A DNA stretch of 64,000 nt, taken from contig NZ_VFYU01000026.1 in assembly GCF_021012795.1 (NCBI RefSeq), positions 62,001-126,000 on the forward strand. Direction: 5' to 3'. Of the stretch, positions 26,315-35,179 are shown piece by piece; position 1 is the stretch's first letter, and each line of letters starts with the position of its first letter. Both the position numbers and the translations under genes were made by a program. The notes below the pieces were generated by a model that made no database searches, was not told the DNA's origin, and worked only from the letters and a program-made list of their open reading frames with translations. Origin of the DNA: Psychrobacter sp. I-STPA10. Lineage in GTDB: Bacteria; Pseudomonadota; Gammaproteobacteria; Pseudomonadales; Moraxellaceae.

Positions 26315-27148
26315 ATGTCACAAGCTGTTAATTTACCAAACACATGGCTATTTGTCCCTGCCAGCAAAATTGAACGTGTCCCCAAAGCCTTTGCCAGTGG
26401 GGCAGGGGCGGTGATAGTTGACCTAGAAGATGCGGTGGCAATGGCAGAAAAACCACAAGCCCGCCAAGCATTATTGGACTATTATCAAAGTGATGCCAAT
26501 GATAAATACCAACCAGTTTGGGTACGCATCAATCAAGCAGACAGTGATGAATTTGCCAAAGATATTGAGTTATGCCAGCAAATGCCTAATTTGGCAGGCA
26601 TTATCTTGCCCAAAGCCGAGCATAAACACGATATAGAGCAAGTGCATAACCGCACAAAACTGCCTATGATTGCATTGGTTGAAAGTGCTTTAGGCTTACA
26701 TCAACTAGATGACATGGCACAAGCGACAGGCTTGGTTGCCTTTAGCTATGGCTTTTTGGACTTATGTAATGATGTGGGTGTACAAGTAGATACCCCTTCG
26801 GCAGAGATTTTTGCCAATCAAGTGCGTTATCAGTTGCTTATCACCTCAAAAGTGCATGGCTTATCTGCGCCAATTGATACCATTTATCCTGATTTTAATG
26901 ATGCTGATGGGCTGGCAAGTCGGGTGCAATTGTGGTCGCAAATGGGGCTGTCTGGCATGCTGTGTATCCACCCCAAACAAGTGGCAGTGGTACAAGAAGC
27001 GTTAGCCCCAACACAGACCGAATTAGACTTTGCTAAAAAGGTGGTTGATGAATATCAGCACAGTGGCAAAGCGGTATTTCAAATAGAGGGGCAAATGGTG
27101 GACATGCCAGTGATTAAGCGTTGTCAGCAGTTGCTTGCAAACACATAA
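26315..27148 (+). CDS. ccl: HpcH/HpaI (CitE-like) lyase, probably citramalyl-CoA lyase
   Basis: 277 residues with the CitE-like signature NTWLFVPASKIERVPKAF, GAGAVIVDLEDAVAMAEKPQ (metal-binding acidic residues), PVWVRINQ, and IALVESALGL. The C-terminal GMLCIHPKQVAVVQEAL is also diagnostic. It would cleave citramalyl-CoA into acetyl-CoA and pyruvate, completing itaconate breakdown. Last gene of the operon, 38 bases after the CoA transferase, and followed by a strong terminator. Confidence 0.8.
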   Translation: MSQAVNLPNTWLFVPASKIERVPKAFASGAGAVIVDLEDAVAMAEKPQARQALLDYYQSDANDKYQPVWVRINQADSDEFAKDIELCQQMPNLAGIILPKAEHKHDIEQVHNRTKLPMIALVESALGLHQLDDMAQATGLVAFSYGFLDLCNDVGVQVDTPSAEIFANQVRYQLLITSKVHGLSAPIDTIYPDFNDADGLASRVQLWSQMGLSGMLCIHPKQVAVVQEALAPTQTELDFAKKVVDEYQHSGKAVFQIEGQMVDMPVIKRCQQLLANT

Positions 27149-27183
27149 TGGTTACGCTGGATTAAAAAGCGTGGCATTTTTAG

Positions 27184-27219
27184 TGCAAATCCTACTAAGT
27201 TTGGATTTGCATTTTTTTT
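27184..27219 (+). terminator. Terminator of the itaconate operon
   Basis: TGCAAATCC and GGATTTGCA form a perfect nine-base stem around a ten-base loop, followed by eight T residues. Confidence 0.9.
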
Positions 27220-27241
27220 ATGAGGTTGTGCCTTATTTTTA

Positions 27242-27348
27242 TATAGTCAGCGAAGTTATAAACTGGTACAAGGCAGGCGAGTGCAGATAGTACGGTTGTA
27301 CAGCAAGCGAGCCTAACACCGTAACAGTTATAAAGTTCGTTGACTATA
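27242..27348. mobile_element. TATAGTC-family MITE, left flank of the ankyrin gene
   Basis: 107 bp from TATAGTCAGCGAAG to CGTTGACTATA, with imperfect inverted ends of about 24 bases including an inner GTAACAGTTATAA. It matches the copy at 29588-29694 in the same orientation at all but one position. Confidence 0.9.
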
Positions 27349-27430
27349 CTTATTAATTGGTTTGAATTGACCGTGTAGTTTACATATACTAAGACGTTAA
27401 ATGACTAAGCTATTAAATATTTAAATAATA

Positions 27431-27581
27431 GGTGGTGTTTCAAAAAGTATACTGTGGTTATTTTTAATAAATCATCATAGTTTCAGCCCTCCCCCTAGCC
27501 CCCTCCCAGTGGGAGGGGGAACAGTTCCCTCCACCTTTGGGGGAGGGTTAGGGAGGGGGTAGCATACTTTTTAGAACACCA
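27431..27581. repeat. Inverted-repeat element flanked by a 10-bp direct repeat
   Basis: Ends GGTGTTTCAAAAAGTAT (from 27434) and ATACTTTTTAGAACACC (to 27580) are inverted repeats. The interior is a C-rich then G-rich palindrome (CCCTCCC...GGGAGGG). TTAAATAATA occurs immediately outside both ends (27421-27430 and 27582-27591), a likely target duplication. It sits just upstream of the ankyrin gene and fills most of the 27149-27608 gap not already described. Confidence 0.75.
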
Positions 27582-27608
27582 TTAAATAATAAACAGGGAC
27601 AATTAAAA

Positions 27609-29426
27609 ATGACGCCTCTATCACAATCTCACCAAGCCACAAAACAGCGTACTTATGCCAAAAATACCCTTCAATTAAGTATGCTACTGCTTAGTAGCAC
27701 CTTGTTTGCCCTGCCTGCATTGGCGTGGGCAAATAGCCCCAGTACCAGCAGTGTGAGCAGTACAGCAACAACCGCCATAACCACAGCAAAGCAAACTGCT
27801 GAGCAGGGTGACACACCGCTACACCAAGCAATACGTGCTGGTGATTTGGCAAAAATTAATTCGTTGCTTGCTGCTGGTGCAGATGTGACCGCCAAAAATG
27901 CCAAAGGGGAAACGCCACTGCATCTACTGGCGTTTTTTGAATACGACACAAAAAAATATACTCCAGAGCAGCTTTTGAGTATTGTGTCTGATTTTAAGCA
28001 GGCAGGGGCAGATTTAGAAGCATTGGACAATGAGGGTTGGACACCTTTGCTAAGAGCGGCACAACAAGATAATACAGTAACAATGAGGATGTTATTAGAG
28101 CAAGGTGCAAACCCTAATGCAAAAACACCAAAACTGGGTAACACCCCACTGCACTTAGTGAGTACAAGGTTGTCCGCCAATATTCTAACAATTGATAAAA
28201 ACCGAGCTAAAGTCAATCTTGAAGCCACTAACAATCAAGGTGAAACCCCTTTGATGACAGCAGTGCAAAGAGGTGACAACATAGTGATTTGGGTGTTATT
28301 AGAAGCAGGTGCTAATGTAAATGCGTTAAACCCAGACACCAGCAACAGTCGGCTGGCATGTCGCAGCAAAGCGGGGCAAGGTAAAACCGCACTTGCGTAT
28401 GCTGTCGCCAACCATGATGTTTATACAATGAAACAGCTGCTCGATGCTGGTGCAGATGTGAATATTAAGATTAATGACTGTGATGCCAGTAGCATCATTC
28501 ATGCCCGTAGCATAGTTGAAAATAGTGCTAAGCTAGGACAAGCCATCGAAGATAATGATATGGCAACCGTTAAAGAATTGATAAATGCAGGTGCATTAGT
28601 TAATAGCAACCATTATTCCCTGTTTGCGCAAGTAGAAAAAGGAAATACTGAGATTGCAGTGGCATTACTAAATCAAGATATCAATCAATTAGCTGAGCCA
28701 CTAGATTTCTTAGCTGCTCAGGGAAGGATTATAGATACTCGGGGAAGGATTATAGATACTCAAGGAAGGATTATAGATACTCAAGGAAGGATTATAGATA
28801 CTCGGGGAAGGATTATAGATACTCGGGGAAGGATTATAGATACTACGTCAAGTACTTTACAGCTAGAAAAAGACATTATTGCTTTAAAAGAATTCAATGC
28901 AACATTAGCAAAGCTAAAGACACCTAATACTGTGGATGAAACGAGTGCTATATCCAATACCGAAAATAGAAATTCAACCAGCACTGAATCTGATACTCCT
29001 GATATTGAACAAACTCAAGCAAGAATGGAGCAAACTAAAGCTGATATGGAGCAAACTAAAGCTGATATGGAGCAAAGCAAAGCTGATATGGAGCAAAGCA
29101 AAGCTGATATGGAGCAAAGCAAAGCTGATATGGAGCAAAGCAAAGCTGAGCTAAAACAGAAAATTGCTGAATATATTATTGATTACGAAAAAATAAACAC
29201 AGTGATTAAACGCTACACTGCCCAAAGTCCACAGCATGCCCAGAAGTTTGAACAGTTTTTAAACTGTGCTATCCGAAACACTGAAGATATAACGTCTGAC
29301 ATTTGGCACAGCAGTAGAATAGACTGTACTATCCCAAATACTGAGGGTAAAAAAGAGACAACTTATCGTCAGCGTTGGCAACGTTTAAGCGATGACTATC
29401 AGAAATACAGCACAGAAACACCATAA
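27609..29426 (+). CDS. Exported ankyrin-repeat protein with two heptad tandem arrays
   Basis: 605 residues. A basic start is followed by a hydrophobic stretch LSMLLLSSTLFALPALAWA at about 21-39, a good signal peptide with cleavage near AWA-NS. Residues 70-290 hold five to six ankyrin repeats (GDTPLHQAIRAGDLAKINSL, GETPLHLLAF, GWTPLLRAAQ, GNTPLHLVST, GETPLMTAVQRGD, GKTALAYAVANHD). Then come six copies of GRIIDT(R/Q) (about 372-413) and six copies of MEQ(S/T)KA(D/E) (about 473-514), the latter a clear coiled-coil heptad. The C-terminal 90 residues contain two cysteines. Role unknown; periplasmic or surface protein-protein binding is likely. The gene is bracketed by two near-identical 107-bp elements. 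Confidence 0.85.
   Translation: MTPLSQSHQATKQRTYAKNTLQLSMLLLSSTLFALPALAWANSPSTSSVSSTATTAITTAKQTAEQGDTPLHQAIRAGDLAKINSLLAAGADVTAKNAKGETPLHLLAFFEYDTKKYTPEQLLSIVSDFKQAGADLEALDNEGWTPLLRAAQQDNTVTMRMLLEQGANPNAKTPKLGNTPLHLVSTRLSANILTIDKNRAKVNLEATNNQGETPLMTAVQRGDNIVIWVLLEAGANVNALNPDTSNSRLACRSKAGQGKTALAYAVANHDVYTMKQLLDAGADVNIKINDCDASSIIHARSIVENSAKLGQAIEDNDMATVKELINAGALVNSNHYSLFAQVEKGNTEIAVALLNQDINQLAEPLDFLAAQGRIIDTRGRIIDTQGRIIDTQGRIIDTRGRIIDTRGRIIDTTSSTLQLEKDIIALKEFNATLAKLKTPNTVDETSAISNTENRNSTSTESDTPDIEQTQARMEQTKADMEQTKADMEQSKADMEQSKADMEQSKADMEQSKAELKQKIAEYIIDYEKINTVIKRYTAQSPQHAQKFEQFLNCAIRNTEDITSDIWHSSRIDCTIPNTEGKKETTYRQRWQRLSDDYQKYSTETP
28722..28847 (+). repeat. 21-bp tandem repeat, 6 units (GRIIDT array)
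   Basis: Six head-to-tail 21-base units starting GGAAGGATTATAGATACT, differing only in the last three bases (CGG, CAA or ACG). Whole-codon units mean copy-number change keeps the frame. Confidence 0.95.
29025..29150 (+). repeat. 21-bp tandem repeat, 6 units (MEQxKAD array)
   Basis: Six units of 21 bases starting ATGGAGCAAA, with AAC-to-AAG type change (Thr to Ser) after the second unit and a final D-to-E change. Encodes a heptad coiled coil. Confidence 0.95.
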
Positions 29427-29587
29427 CTCAGCATTTCTATTTTAGATGAGTCTTAAATTGATTTGGGATTAGTTTGGTATTGGCTCTACTGTTTTGCACT
29501 AGGCATTTGTTAAGCTCATTTGCCTAGTTTCTTTTTAAGATTGGTTTTTAAAGTTGGTTTTTAAGGTTGGTTTTTTTGCTGGTGTGC

Positions 29588-29694
29588 TATAGTCAGCGAA
29601 GTTATAAACTGGTACAAGGCAGGCGAGTGCAGATAGTACAGTTGTACAGCAAGCGAGCCTAACACCGTAACAGTTATAAAGTTCGTTGACTATA
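29588..29694. mobile_element. TATAGTC-family MITE, right flank of the ankyrin gene
   Basis: 107 bp, same orientation as the copy at 27242-27348, with one base difference (A for G near the middle). The rest of the 29427-29858 gap holds T-rich DNA and, at about 29700-29785, a G-rich run of GGCTAGGGAG-like words related to the interior of the element at 27431. Confidence 0.9.
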
Positions 29695-29858
29695 AAAAGT
29701 AGGCTACCCCCTCGCTAACCCTCGTACTGCAAGGGAGCTAGGGGGAAGGCTAGGGAGCTACGAAGAGGGCTAGGGAGGGGCAAGACGATGGCTGATTTTC
29801 CTGCCTGATATTATCTATTATCGTTATCGTTAATACATCGCCTTAAATGGTTACTGTA

Positions 29859-30617
29859 TTAACCAATATCCTCATAAATCAACGCTTCAATGTCTTTTGC
29901 TGCTTGGCGTAGGCGTGGCTCGAATGCAAGCAAGTCTTCTAGCGACACACGAATGGTCGGTGCATGCACATATAAAGACGCCAAATAGCGTCCTTTTTTG
30001 TCTCGAATCGGTACAGCAAAGGCAACCATCTCCGAGATAAACTCTTCATTATCAATCCCCATATCCACTTTGGCACTGTAATCCAACTCATCATTCAATG
30101 CCTGCATATCGGTGATGGTGTTTTTGGTAAACTTGCTTATCTCAAGGTTTTTAAGTAGTTTTTGACGTTTGGCAGGGGTAAGTTGGCTTAGGTACAGCTT
30201 GCCAGTGGCGGTACACCACATCGGTGATTGCGCCCCGACAGGCAAAAAAATCTGAATAGGTAAGGCGGTTTTTACCCGATTGGTATATACCATATGTCGC
30301 CCGCTGGGTATGCCAATCCCGCAGGTTTCTTTGATGTCTTCGACCAGTTTTTCGAGTATCACTTGACGCTCATTAAAAAACTGCTGTTGTTGCCATAGCT
30401 CTAAGCCTAGATTGCGTACTCGTCTACCAGCGACAATACCACCACCAATATCGACCCCCAAAAAACCTTCATCCACCAGATGTTGTATTAGACGATGAAT
30501 GGTGGGTTTGGGAATGTCTAATTCTTGCGATAGCTCTAAAGGGGTGAGTGGTTTGGACGCATAAGAAACGGCTTCGATGATGTGTAACACTCGACTGATG
30601 GATGAGACTTTGGGCAT
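29859..30617 (-). CDS. IclR-family transcriptional regulator
   Basis: 252 residues. N-terminal helix-turn-helix VSSISRVLHIIEAVSYASKP with LELSQELDIPKPTIHRLIQH, then the IclR effector domain (GIGIPSGRHMVYTNRVKTA, WCTATGKLYLSQL, and AFAVPIRDKKGRYLASLYVH). Such proteins sense small aromatic or carboxylic acids. No pathway gene is directly adjacent except the FAD-dependent protein 200 bases upstream on the same strand, so the target is uncertain. No clear ribosome site precedes the ATG at 30617. Confidence 0.88.
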   Translation of the reverse strand: MPKVSSISRVLHIIEAVSYASKPLTPLELSQELDIPKPTIHRLIQHLVDEGFLGVDIGGGIVAGRRVRNLGLELWQQQQFFNERQVILEKLVEDIKETCGIGIPSGRHMVYTNRVKTALPIQIFLPVGAQSPMWCTATGKLYLSQLTPAKRQKLLKNLEISKFTKNTITDMQALNDELDYSAKVDMGIDNEEFISEMVAFAVPIRDKKGRYLASLYVHAPTIRVSLEDLLAFEPRLRQAAKDIEALIYEDIG

Positions 30618-30816
30618 TGGGACTGAGGACTCTTAAAAAAATGATGACTATCATAACAAGATAAATTATATTATTAAAAGTCTAAATATCGAAATTTTCT
30701 TAATTAATTATCATAATACAGTTCATATCACGAACTACGGTTGCTTCAGTCCCAGTACTTTTTTATTTAAATCTTTTTATTGAATAACAGTGGCTTAAAA
30801 CTTTGTTATCTTAAAT

Positions 30817-32670
30817 TTAGGTTAGTTTTGTAATTTTATCCACCGCTTTATTTAGGGTGCTGATAAGCGGATCAAGATACTTGTAACGTGATTCGTGTCG
30901 TAGCGTGGCAGTATCCAGATTGACTTGCTGTGGATAACCCAAGTAATCAAACACAGCTTGGGCAGCTTGTTTTCCAGAGGTGGCAGCTTGCTCCATGGTT
31001 GGAATTTTCCAGCGACCAGTTACCGAGATAATCTCACCTGCCAATACAATATTATCCCACTGTGTTTTAGTATCTATCAGCTCATCATCTGCATTACGCA
31101 CATAGATTTGTGCCAAATTTACCCAGCGTTTCCCATTATCTTGCTCGATACCCATTTCTGCGCTTGCAAGCTCGGCATAGGGTTGCCAGTTATCAGTATA
31201 AATAAGATTGATGGGGTCAATGATACCCTGACTGGCAATTTGTTGACGGCTTTGGGCATCAGTAATGCCAAGTTGATACAAAATTTCTTCTTTGGCTTCT
31301 TCAGGTGTACATTCCATAAAACGCTTGCCATAAAGTGAGCCTTTGTTAAAAGGTGAGCTGCAGGTAGCAGATAAATTATAGGGATAGCCTTCAGGGAAAT
31401 CGACCTCTTGCCAAAATCCCCCTTGATGCTGGATTTGAAACACAATATTCCATGGTGCATCAAAACACAGGCTATAAGATTTGCCCAAAAATGGCTTTAA
31501 TGCTTCTGGCACAGTTTGCAATGGATATTGAGTACCAAATGACCATTCATCATTAAATGACTTTTTCACTTGTGGTAATAGTCCAAGTTTCCATAGTACC
31601 TCATGTGGCATTGCCATCACTGCGGCATCAAAGCGTTGCTGCTGTAATGCTTCGATATCTGCCATTAAGCTATTATTTACTGCATCATCTACTGTAGCGG
31701 CTGATGTAGTGGCTGATGTAGTGGCTGATGTAGTGGCTAAGTCTTGTTGTGCTAATGGATTTACCGACACATCAATGCTGATTTTAGCGTGCTTGCCTTT
31801 ATCTGAGCCATTAACTTCACCATCAGTATGATGATGTAGGTTGTTTATATGGATGTTGTTATAAAATTTTACCCCACGCTGTTTTAGCGTCTCTACCAAA
31901 GCGTCTATCACCTCTGAGGTAGGGCGATTAAAGCAGTAGGACTTAGATGGCTCACCAGCAGGTAGGGTAGGTGCTTCGGTCATGGGTAAAAACATCAATA
32001 CAAAGCTGTCCATGATATCTACTGCTTTACTGTGCATACGTGCACCTGTGAGAATACCAAACCAGTTAATGATAAACTGCCGAGTGTGCTCATCAAAGTC
32101 ATCGATACCAAGAAAGTCCCCTGCCTTTTGATACGCCATTTTTTGGCGTTGCTCTGGGCTGGCATTGACATGATGCACGATGCGTTGTACCAGTTGCAGC
32201 ATGTTGTTTTTATTAAGATTAAAAGTGTCAATCATCTCTTCAATGGTTGATAAATCAATGGGCTTACGTCTGTCTACCGAGATACGATGACCTGCGCTAT
32301 TGTGTTTGGAGCTGCTGTCTGGTGTACGGTCATTTTTTCCCTGTCCACTTTGATAAAACTGATAGTCGTCTACAGGGGTTAGGGTGTGCAATAAGTCGGC
32401 ACGGGAAAAAATATCAAATAATGAAAAATAAGTAGCACCTAATGCGCGAATGGAGTGTTCTTCAAAGCGTTGTGTTTTGGGATTAAAATACCCAATCATC
32501 TTACCGCCACAGCGTTGTTTTGATTCCACTACAGTTATTTCAAGGTTGGGGTTTTCTGATAACTCAAAAGCGGCACTTAGCCCAGAGATGCCGCCACCAG
32601 CGATTAATACTTTTTGTTTGCCAGTATTATTAATAGATTCATTTTGATTATTATCAGAGATAGTTGACAT
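30817..32670 (-). CDS. FAD-dependent amine-oxidase/desaturase-like oxidoreductase
   Basis: 617 residues from the ATG at 32670, chosen because AAGGTG lies seven bases upstream; a GTG at 32679 is also open. The N terminus has the dinucleotide motif KVLIAGGGISGLSAAFELSE and the ESKQRCGGKM signature of the flavin amine oxidase / phytoene-desaturase superfamily (hydroxysqualene dehydroxylase-like). A C-terminal flavin-contact segment reads NIVLAGEIISVTGRWKIPTM then EQAATSGKQAA. An Ala-Thr-Thr-Ser tandem (12-base units near 31695-31740) marks a low-complexity insertion. The substrate is not clear; no carotenoid or hopanoid genes are nearby. Confidence 0.75.
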   Translation of the reverse strand: MSTISDNNQNESINNTGKQKVLIAGGGISGLSAAFELSENPNLEITVVESKQRCGGKMIGYFNPKTQRFEEHSIRALGATYFSLFDIFSRADLLHTLTPVDDYQFYQSGQGKNDRTPDSSSKHNSAGHRISVDRRKPIDLSTIEEMIDTFNLNKNNMLQLVQRIVHHVNASPEQRQKMAYQKAGDFLGIDDFDEHTRQFIINWFGILTGARMHSKAVDIMDSFVLMFLPMTEAPTLPAGEPSKSYCFNRPTSEVIDALVETLKQRGVKFYNNIHINNLHHHTDGEVNGSDKGKHAKISIDVSVNPLAQQDLATTSATTSATTSAATVDDAVNNSLMADIEALQQQRFDAAVMAMPHEVLWKLGLLPQVKKSFNDEWSFGTQYPLQTVPEALKPFLGKSYSLCFDAPWNIVFQIQHQGGFWQEVDFPEGYPYNLSATCSSPFNKGSLYGKRFMECTPEEAKEEILYQLGITDAQSRQQIASQGIIDPINLIYTDNWQPYAELASAEMGIEQDNGKRWVNLAQIYVRNADDELIDTKTQWDNIVLAGEIISVTGRWKIPTMEQAATSGKQAAQAVFDYLGYPQQVNLDTATLRHESRYKYLDPLISTLNKAVDKITKLT

Positions 32671-32919
32671 AAGTTTCACCTTATCATTTTTTTGTGAGTT
32701 TAGTAACTTTAGCTTTTTATAAATATAAATTATGATTTATAAACCTTTAAAATAGCGTTTGTTATTATCTGACTTTTTTATTATTTAGTTTTTTCTTTTT
32801 AGTAATCAAAAGTAAATAATTTGTTTAAAATACGTATTTATTTAAATAATTTTGGTGTTAAAAATAAAATATTGTTCGCTCTTTTTTGCTTTTTATTTTT
32901 TAGTAAAAAAAAGTTGATA
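32671..32919. other. AT-rich non-coding stretch
   Basis: Upstream of the FAD-dependent gene the sequence is almost entirely A and T with no open frame and no recognisable promoter that I would defend; the 227-bp repeat follows directly. Confidence 0.6.
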
Positions 32920-33146
32920 GGGTCTGTTGAACATTCATCTTCATAGGAAAAATTGAAATACTGCTTTTAACAAGCAGTGACTTAGTCAAGGCAATGAGCG
33001 CAGATAGCTTTGGTTAATAAAAGCAGGGATATTAACCAGTTCATTAACGCTTCATCAGGCAAATTTAGCCAATTTTTACATGAAAGTAAAAAGTAGCCGT
33101 ATCCCTTGTAGATATTAGTCTAACGGGGTGAAAGTTCAACAGACCC
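32920..33146. repeat. GGGTCTGTTG-family MITE-like element, 227 bp
   Basis: Starts GGGTCTGTTGAACATTCA and ends TGAAAGTTCAACAGACCC, the same ends as the element at 21971-22170 with one changed base. It carries about 27 additional bases near its left end, including AAGCAGTGACTTAG. It lies between the fadD terminator and the AT-rich region upstream of the FAD-dependent gene. Confidence 0.85.
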
Positions 33147-33184
33147 AAATTTATCGATTCATTTATTGATAATAAATTAAATAA

Positions 33185-33210
33185 AAAACCCAGCTACATG
33201 CTGGGTTTTT
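33185..33210 (-). terminator. Terminator of the acyl-CoA ligase gene
   Basis: AAAACCCAGC and GCTGGGTTTT form a ten-base stem with a five-base loop 36 bases past the minus-strand stop; the A-run on the plus strand is the T-run of the transcript end. Confidence 0.85.
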
Positions 33211-33245
33211 GGTTAATTAAGAATTTTTGGCTAATACAGAAGATG

Positions 33246-34946
33246 TTATGGTGTTGATATTTTTGAGTCTTGGTGGTGTTTTTCCCGTAATTTTTGTCGC
33301 AATACTTTACCAACATTAGATTTGGGTAACTCATCAACAAACTCGATATATCTCGGACATTTATAGCCAGTGAGATGTTCGAGCGCAAAATCACGGATTT
33401 GCTCTTCGGTTAAGTCTTTGTTTTTGCGAACCACATAAAGCTTGGTAGACTCACCTTGTCGTTCATCAGGCACACCAATCAATGCACAGTCAGCAATGCC
33501 TTCACATTCAGACATCACTGCTTCGACTTCATTGGGGAAGACATTAAATCCAGATACTAAGACCATGTCTTTTTTGCGATCAAGCAAGGTAATATAGCCT
33601 TGCTCATCCATACTGATGATATCGCCTGTTTTTAAGTAGCCATCATGAGTGAATATATTTGTATTATCTTGATTGAGATAACCTGAGCAGACATTCGGGC
33701 CTTTAATGCACATCTCACCTGCTTTATTATAGCCAACGTCTTCATCATTATCATCACGTACAACCACGTCCACATTGGGTAGGGGCAGACCAATCGTACC
33801 ATTAAACTTAGTGTCAGTAACGATATTAGCAGTACCAGCAGCAACACCTTCTGACATCCCCCAACCTTCGATCATCGGGCAGCCAGTCACCTCCAGCCAT
33901 TGTTTGGCAGTATGTTCGGTGGCTGCCATACCCCCTGCTTGGGTCACGGTTAAAGCAGAGAAATCCAGCTCTTTAAATTTGGGTTGATCGAGTAAGCCTT
34001 TAAAAAGTGTGTTAACGCCAGGGAAAATATGAAAGGGCTGTTTGGATAATGCTTTGATAAAGCTTGGCATGTCTCTTGGATTTGGCACGAGGATAAAGGT
34101 ATAACCTGCACGAATACCAAGCAGGGTCATCATAAAGGCAAAGATATGATAAATGGGCAGTGCCATCACCATATTAATATACACATCATTAATTTTGTTG
34201 GTCGCAGGGCGATACCATGCTTCAGATGACATGGCAGCAGCAATTAAATTGCGGTGTGACAGCATTGCTCCTTTTGATAGGCCAGTTGTGCCGCCTGTAT
34301 ATTGATAGATGGCAATATCATTGATGGTCGTCGTGTTAGGGGGAATAAACTGCCTATTTTTGCCAATTTCAACAACGTCATTAAATTTATGGACTTGATG
34401 ATTTGAATTACCCAGTTTGTATTTGGGAACTAATTTTTTTACATTGCGAATGACCAGATTAACTAAAACCCCTTTGACCCCCATTAAATCGCCCATTTTG
34501 GAGATGATAATGTGCTTAATATCCGTTTCGTCAACCACTTGCTCTAAAGCTTGGGCAAAATTATCAATTAAAAAAATGGCCTTAGCACCTGAATCTGTCA
34601 GTTGGTGTTTTAATTCTCGTCCTGTATACAATGGATTAACAGGGGTACAGATGTAACCTGCCCGCAATATGGCAATCATAATGGGTAGATATTGCGGAAC
34701 ATTGGGCATCATCAAAGCGATGACACTTTTTGGAGGTAAATCTATTGCTTGTAGCCATGCAGAGATGGCAATTGCCAGTTTATGCACCTCGGCATAGGTA
34801 TGTGTCACCCCCATACATGTTGTTAAGGGTAAGTTACGATAACGTGATAAACAAGCATCAAACAGTTCAGTGACATCACTATAAGTATCGGGGTATATTT
34901 TTTTGGGTACAATATTAGGGTAGTGGTCAGTCCAGACTTTTTGCAA
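33246..34946 (-). CDS. fadD: Long-chain fatty acid-CoA ligase
   Basis: 566 residues. Adenylate-forming family signatures are intact: YQYTGGTTGLSKGAMLSHRN, GWGMSEGV, GYLKTGDIISMDEQGYITLL and a C-terminal lysine in PKSNVGKVLRQKLRE. Size and text fit FadD, which activates fatty acids for beta-oxidation or phospholipid use. The start codon is TTG (34946) with AAGGAG six bases upstream; no ATG lies near. Four 14-base tandem repeats sit immediately before the ribosome site. It is transcribed alone. Confidence 0.9.
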   Translation of the reverse strand: MQKVWTDHYPNIVPKKIYPDTYSDVTELFDACLSRYRNLPLTTCMGVTHTYAEVHKLAIAISAWLQAIDLPPKSVIALMMPNVPQYLPIMIAILRAGYICTPVNPLYTGRELKHQLTDSGAKAIFLIDNFAQALEQVVDETDIKHIIISKMGDLMGVKGVLVNLVIRNVKKLVPKYKLGNSNHQVHKFNDVVEIGKNRQFIPPNTTTINDIAIYQYTGGTTGLSKGAMLSHRNLIAAAMSSEAWYRPATNKINDVYINMVMALPIYHIFAFMMTLLGIRAGYTFILVPNPRDMPSFIKALSKQPFHIFPGVNTLFKGLLDQPKFKELDFSALTVTQAGGMAATEHTAKQWLEVTGCPMIEGWGMSEGVAAGTANIVTDTKFNGTIGLPLPNVDVVVRDDNDEDVGYNKAGEMCIKGPNVCSGYLNQDNTNIFTHDGYLKTGDIISMDEQGYITLLDRKKDMVLVSGFNVFPNEVEAVMSECEGIADCALIGVPDERQGESTKLYVVRKNKDLTEEQIRDFALEHLTGYKCPRYIEFVDELPKSNVGKVLRQKLREKHHQDSKISTP

Positions 34947-34960
34947 AATGAACTCCTTAA

Positions 34961-35020
34961 TTTCATATCTATGTTTTCATATCTATGTTTTTATATCTAT
35001 GTTTTTATATCTATGTTTTA
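34961..35020. repeat. 14-bp tandem repeat upstream of fadD
   Basis: Four copies of a TTTTNATATCTATG unit lie end to end just upstream of the TTG start and its ribosome site, so they are within the 5' untranslated region or promoter. Change in copy number would alter promoter or leader spacing. Confidence 0.85.
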
Positions 35021-35060
35021 ATATAAGACATAAAGTGGTGCAATGTTAATGTTTATATCC

Positions 35061-35179
35061 TATAGTCGGCTCAATGCAAAACTGGCAGAAAGTCAAACTC
35101 ACTCGCAGTACTACTTGTATACCTTCGCTCGTTTTTCTTGTAACCAGTCTTGTAACAGTCTTGTCTTGAATTGACTATA
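35061..35179. mobile_element. TATAGTC-family MITE, 119 bp
   Basis: Starts TATAGTCGGCTCAATGC and ends CTTGAATTGACTATA, the reverse orientation of the copy in rloA. It has about 12 more bases than that copy, near its right end (an extra CAGTCTTGTAA-like duplication). The rest of the 34947-35529 gap to cysE is AT-rich with nothing else that I can support. Confidence 0.85.
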
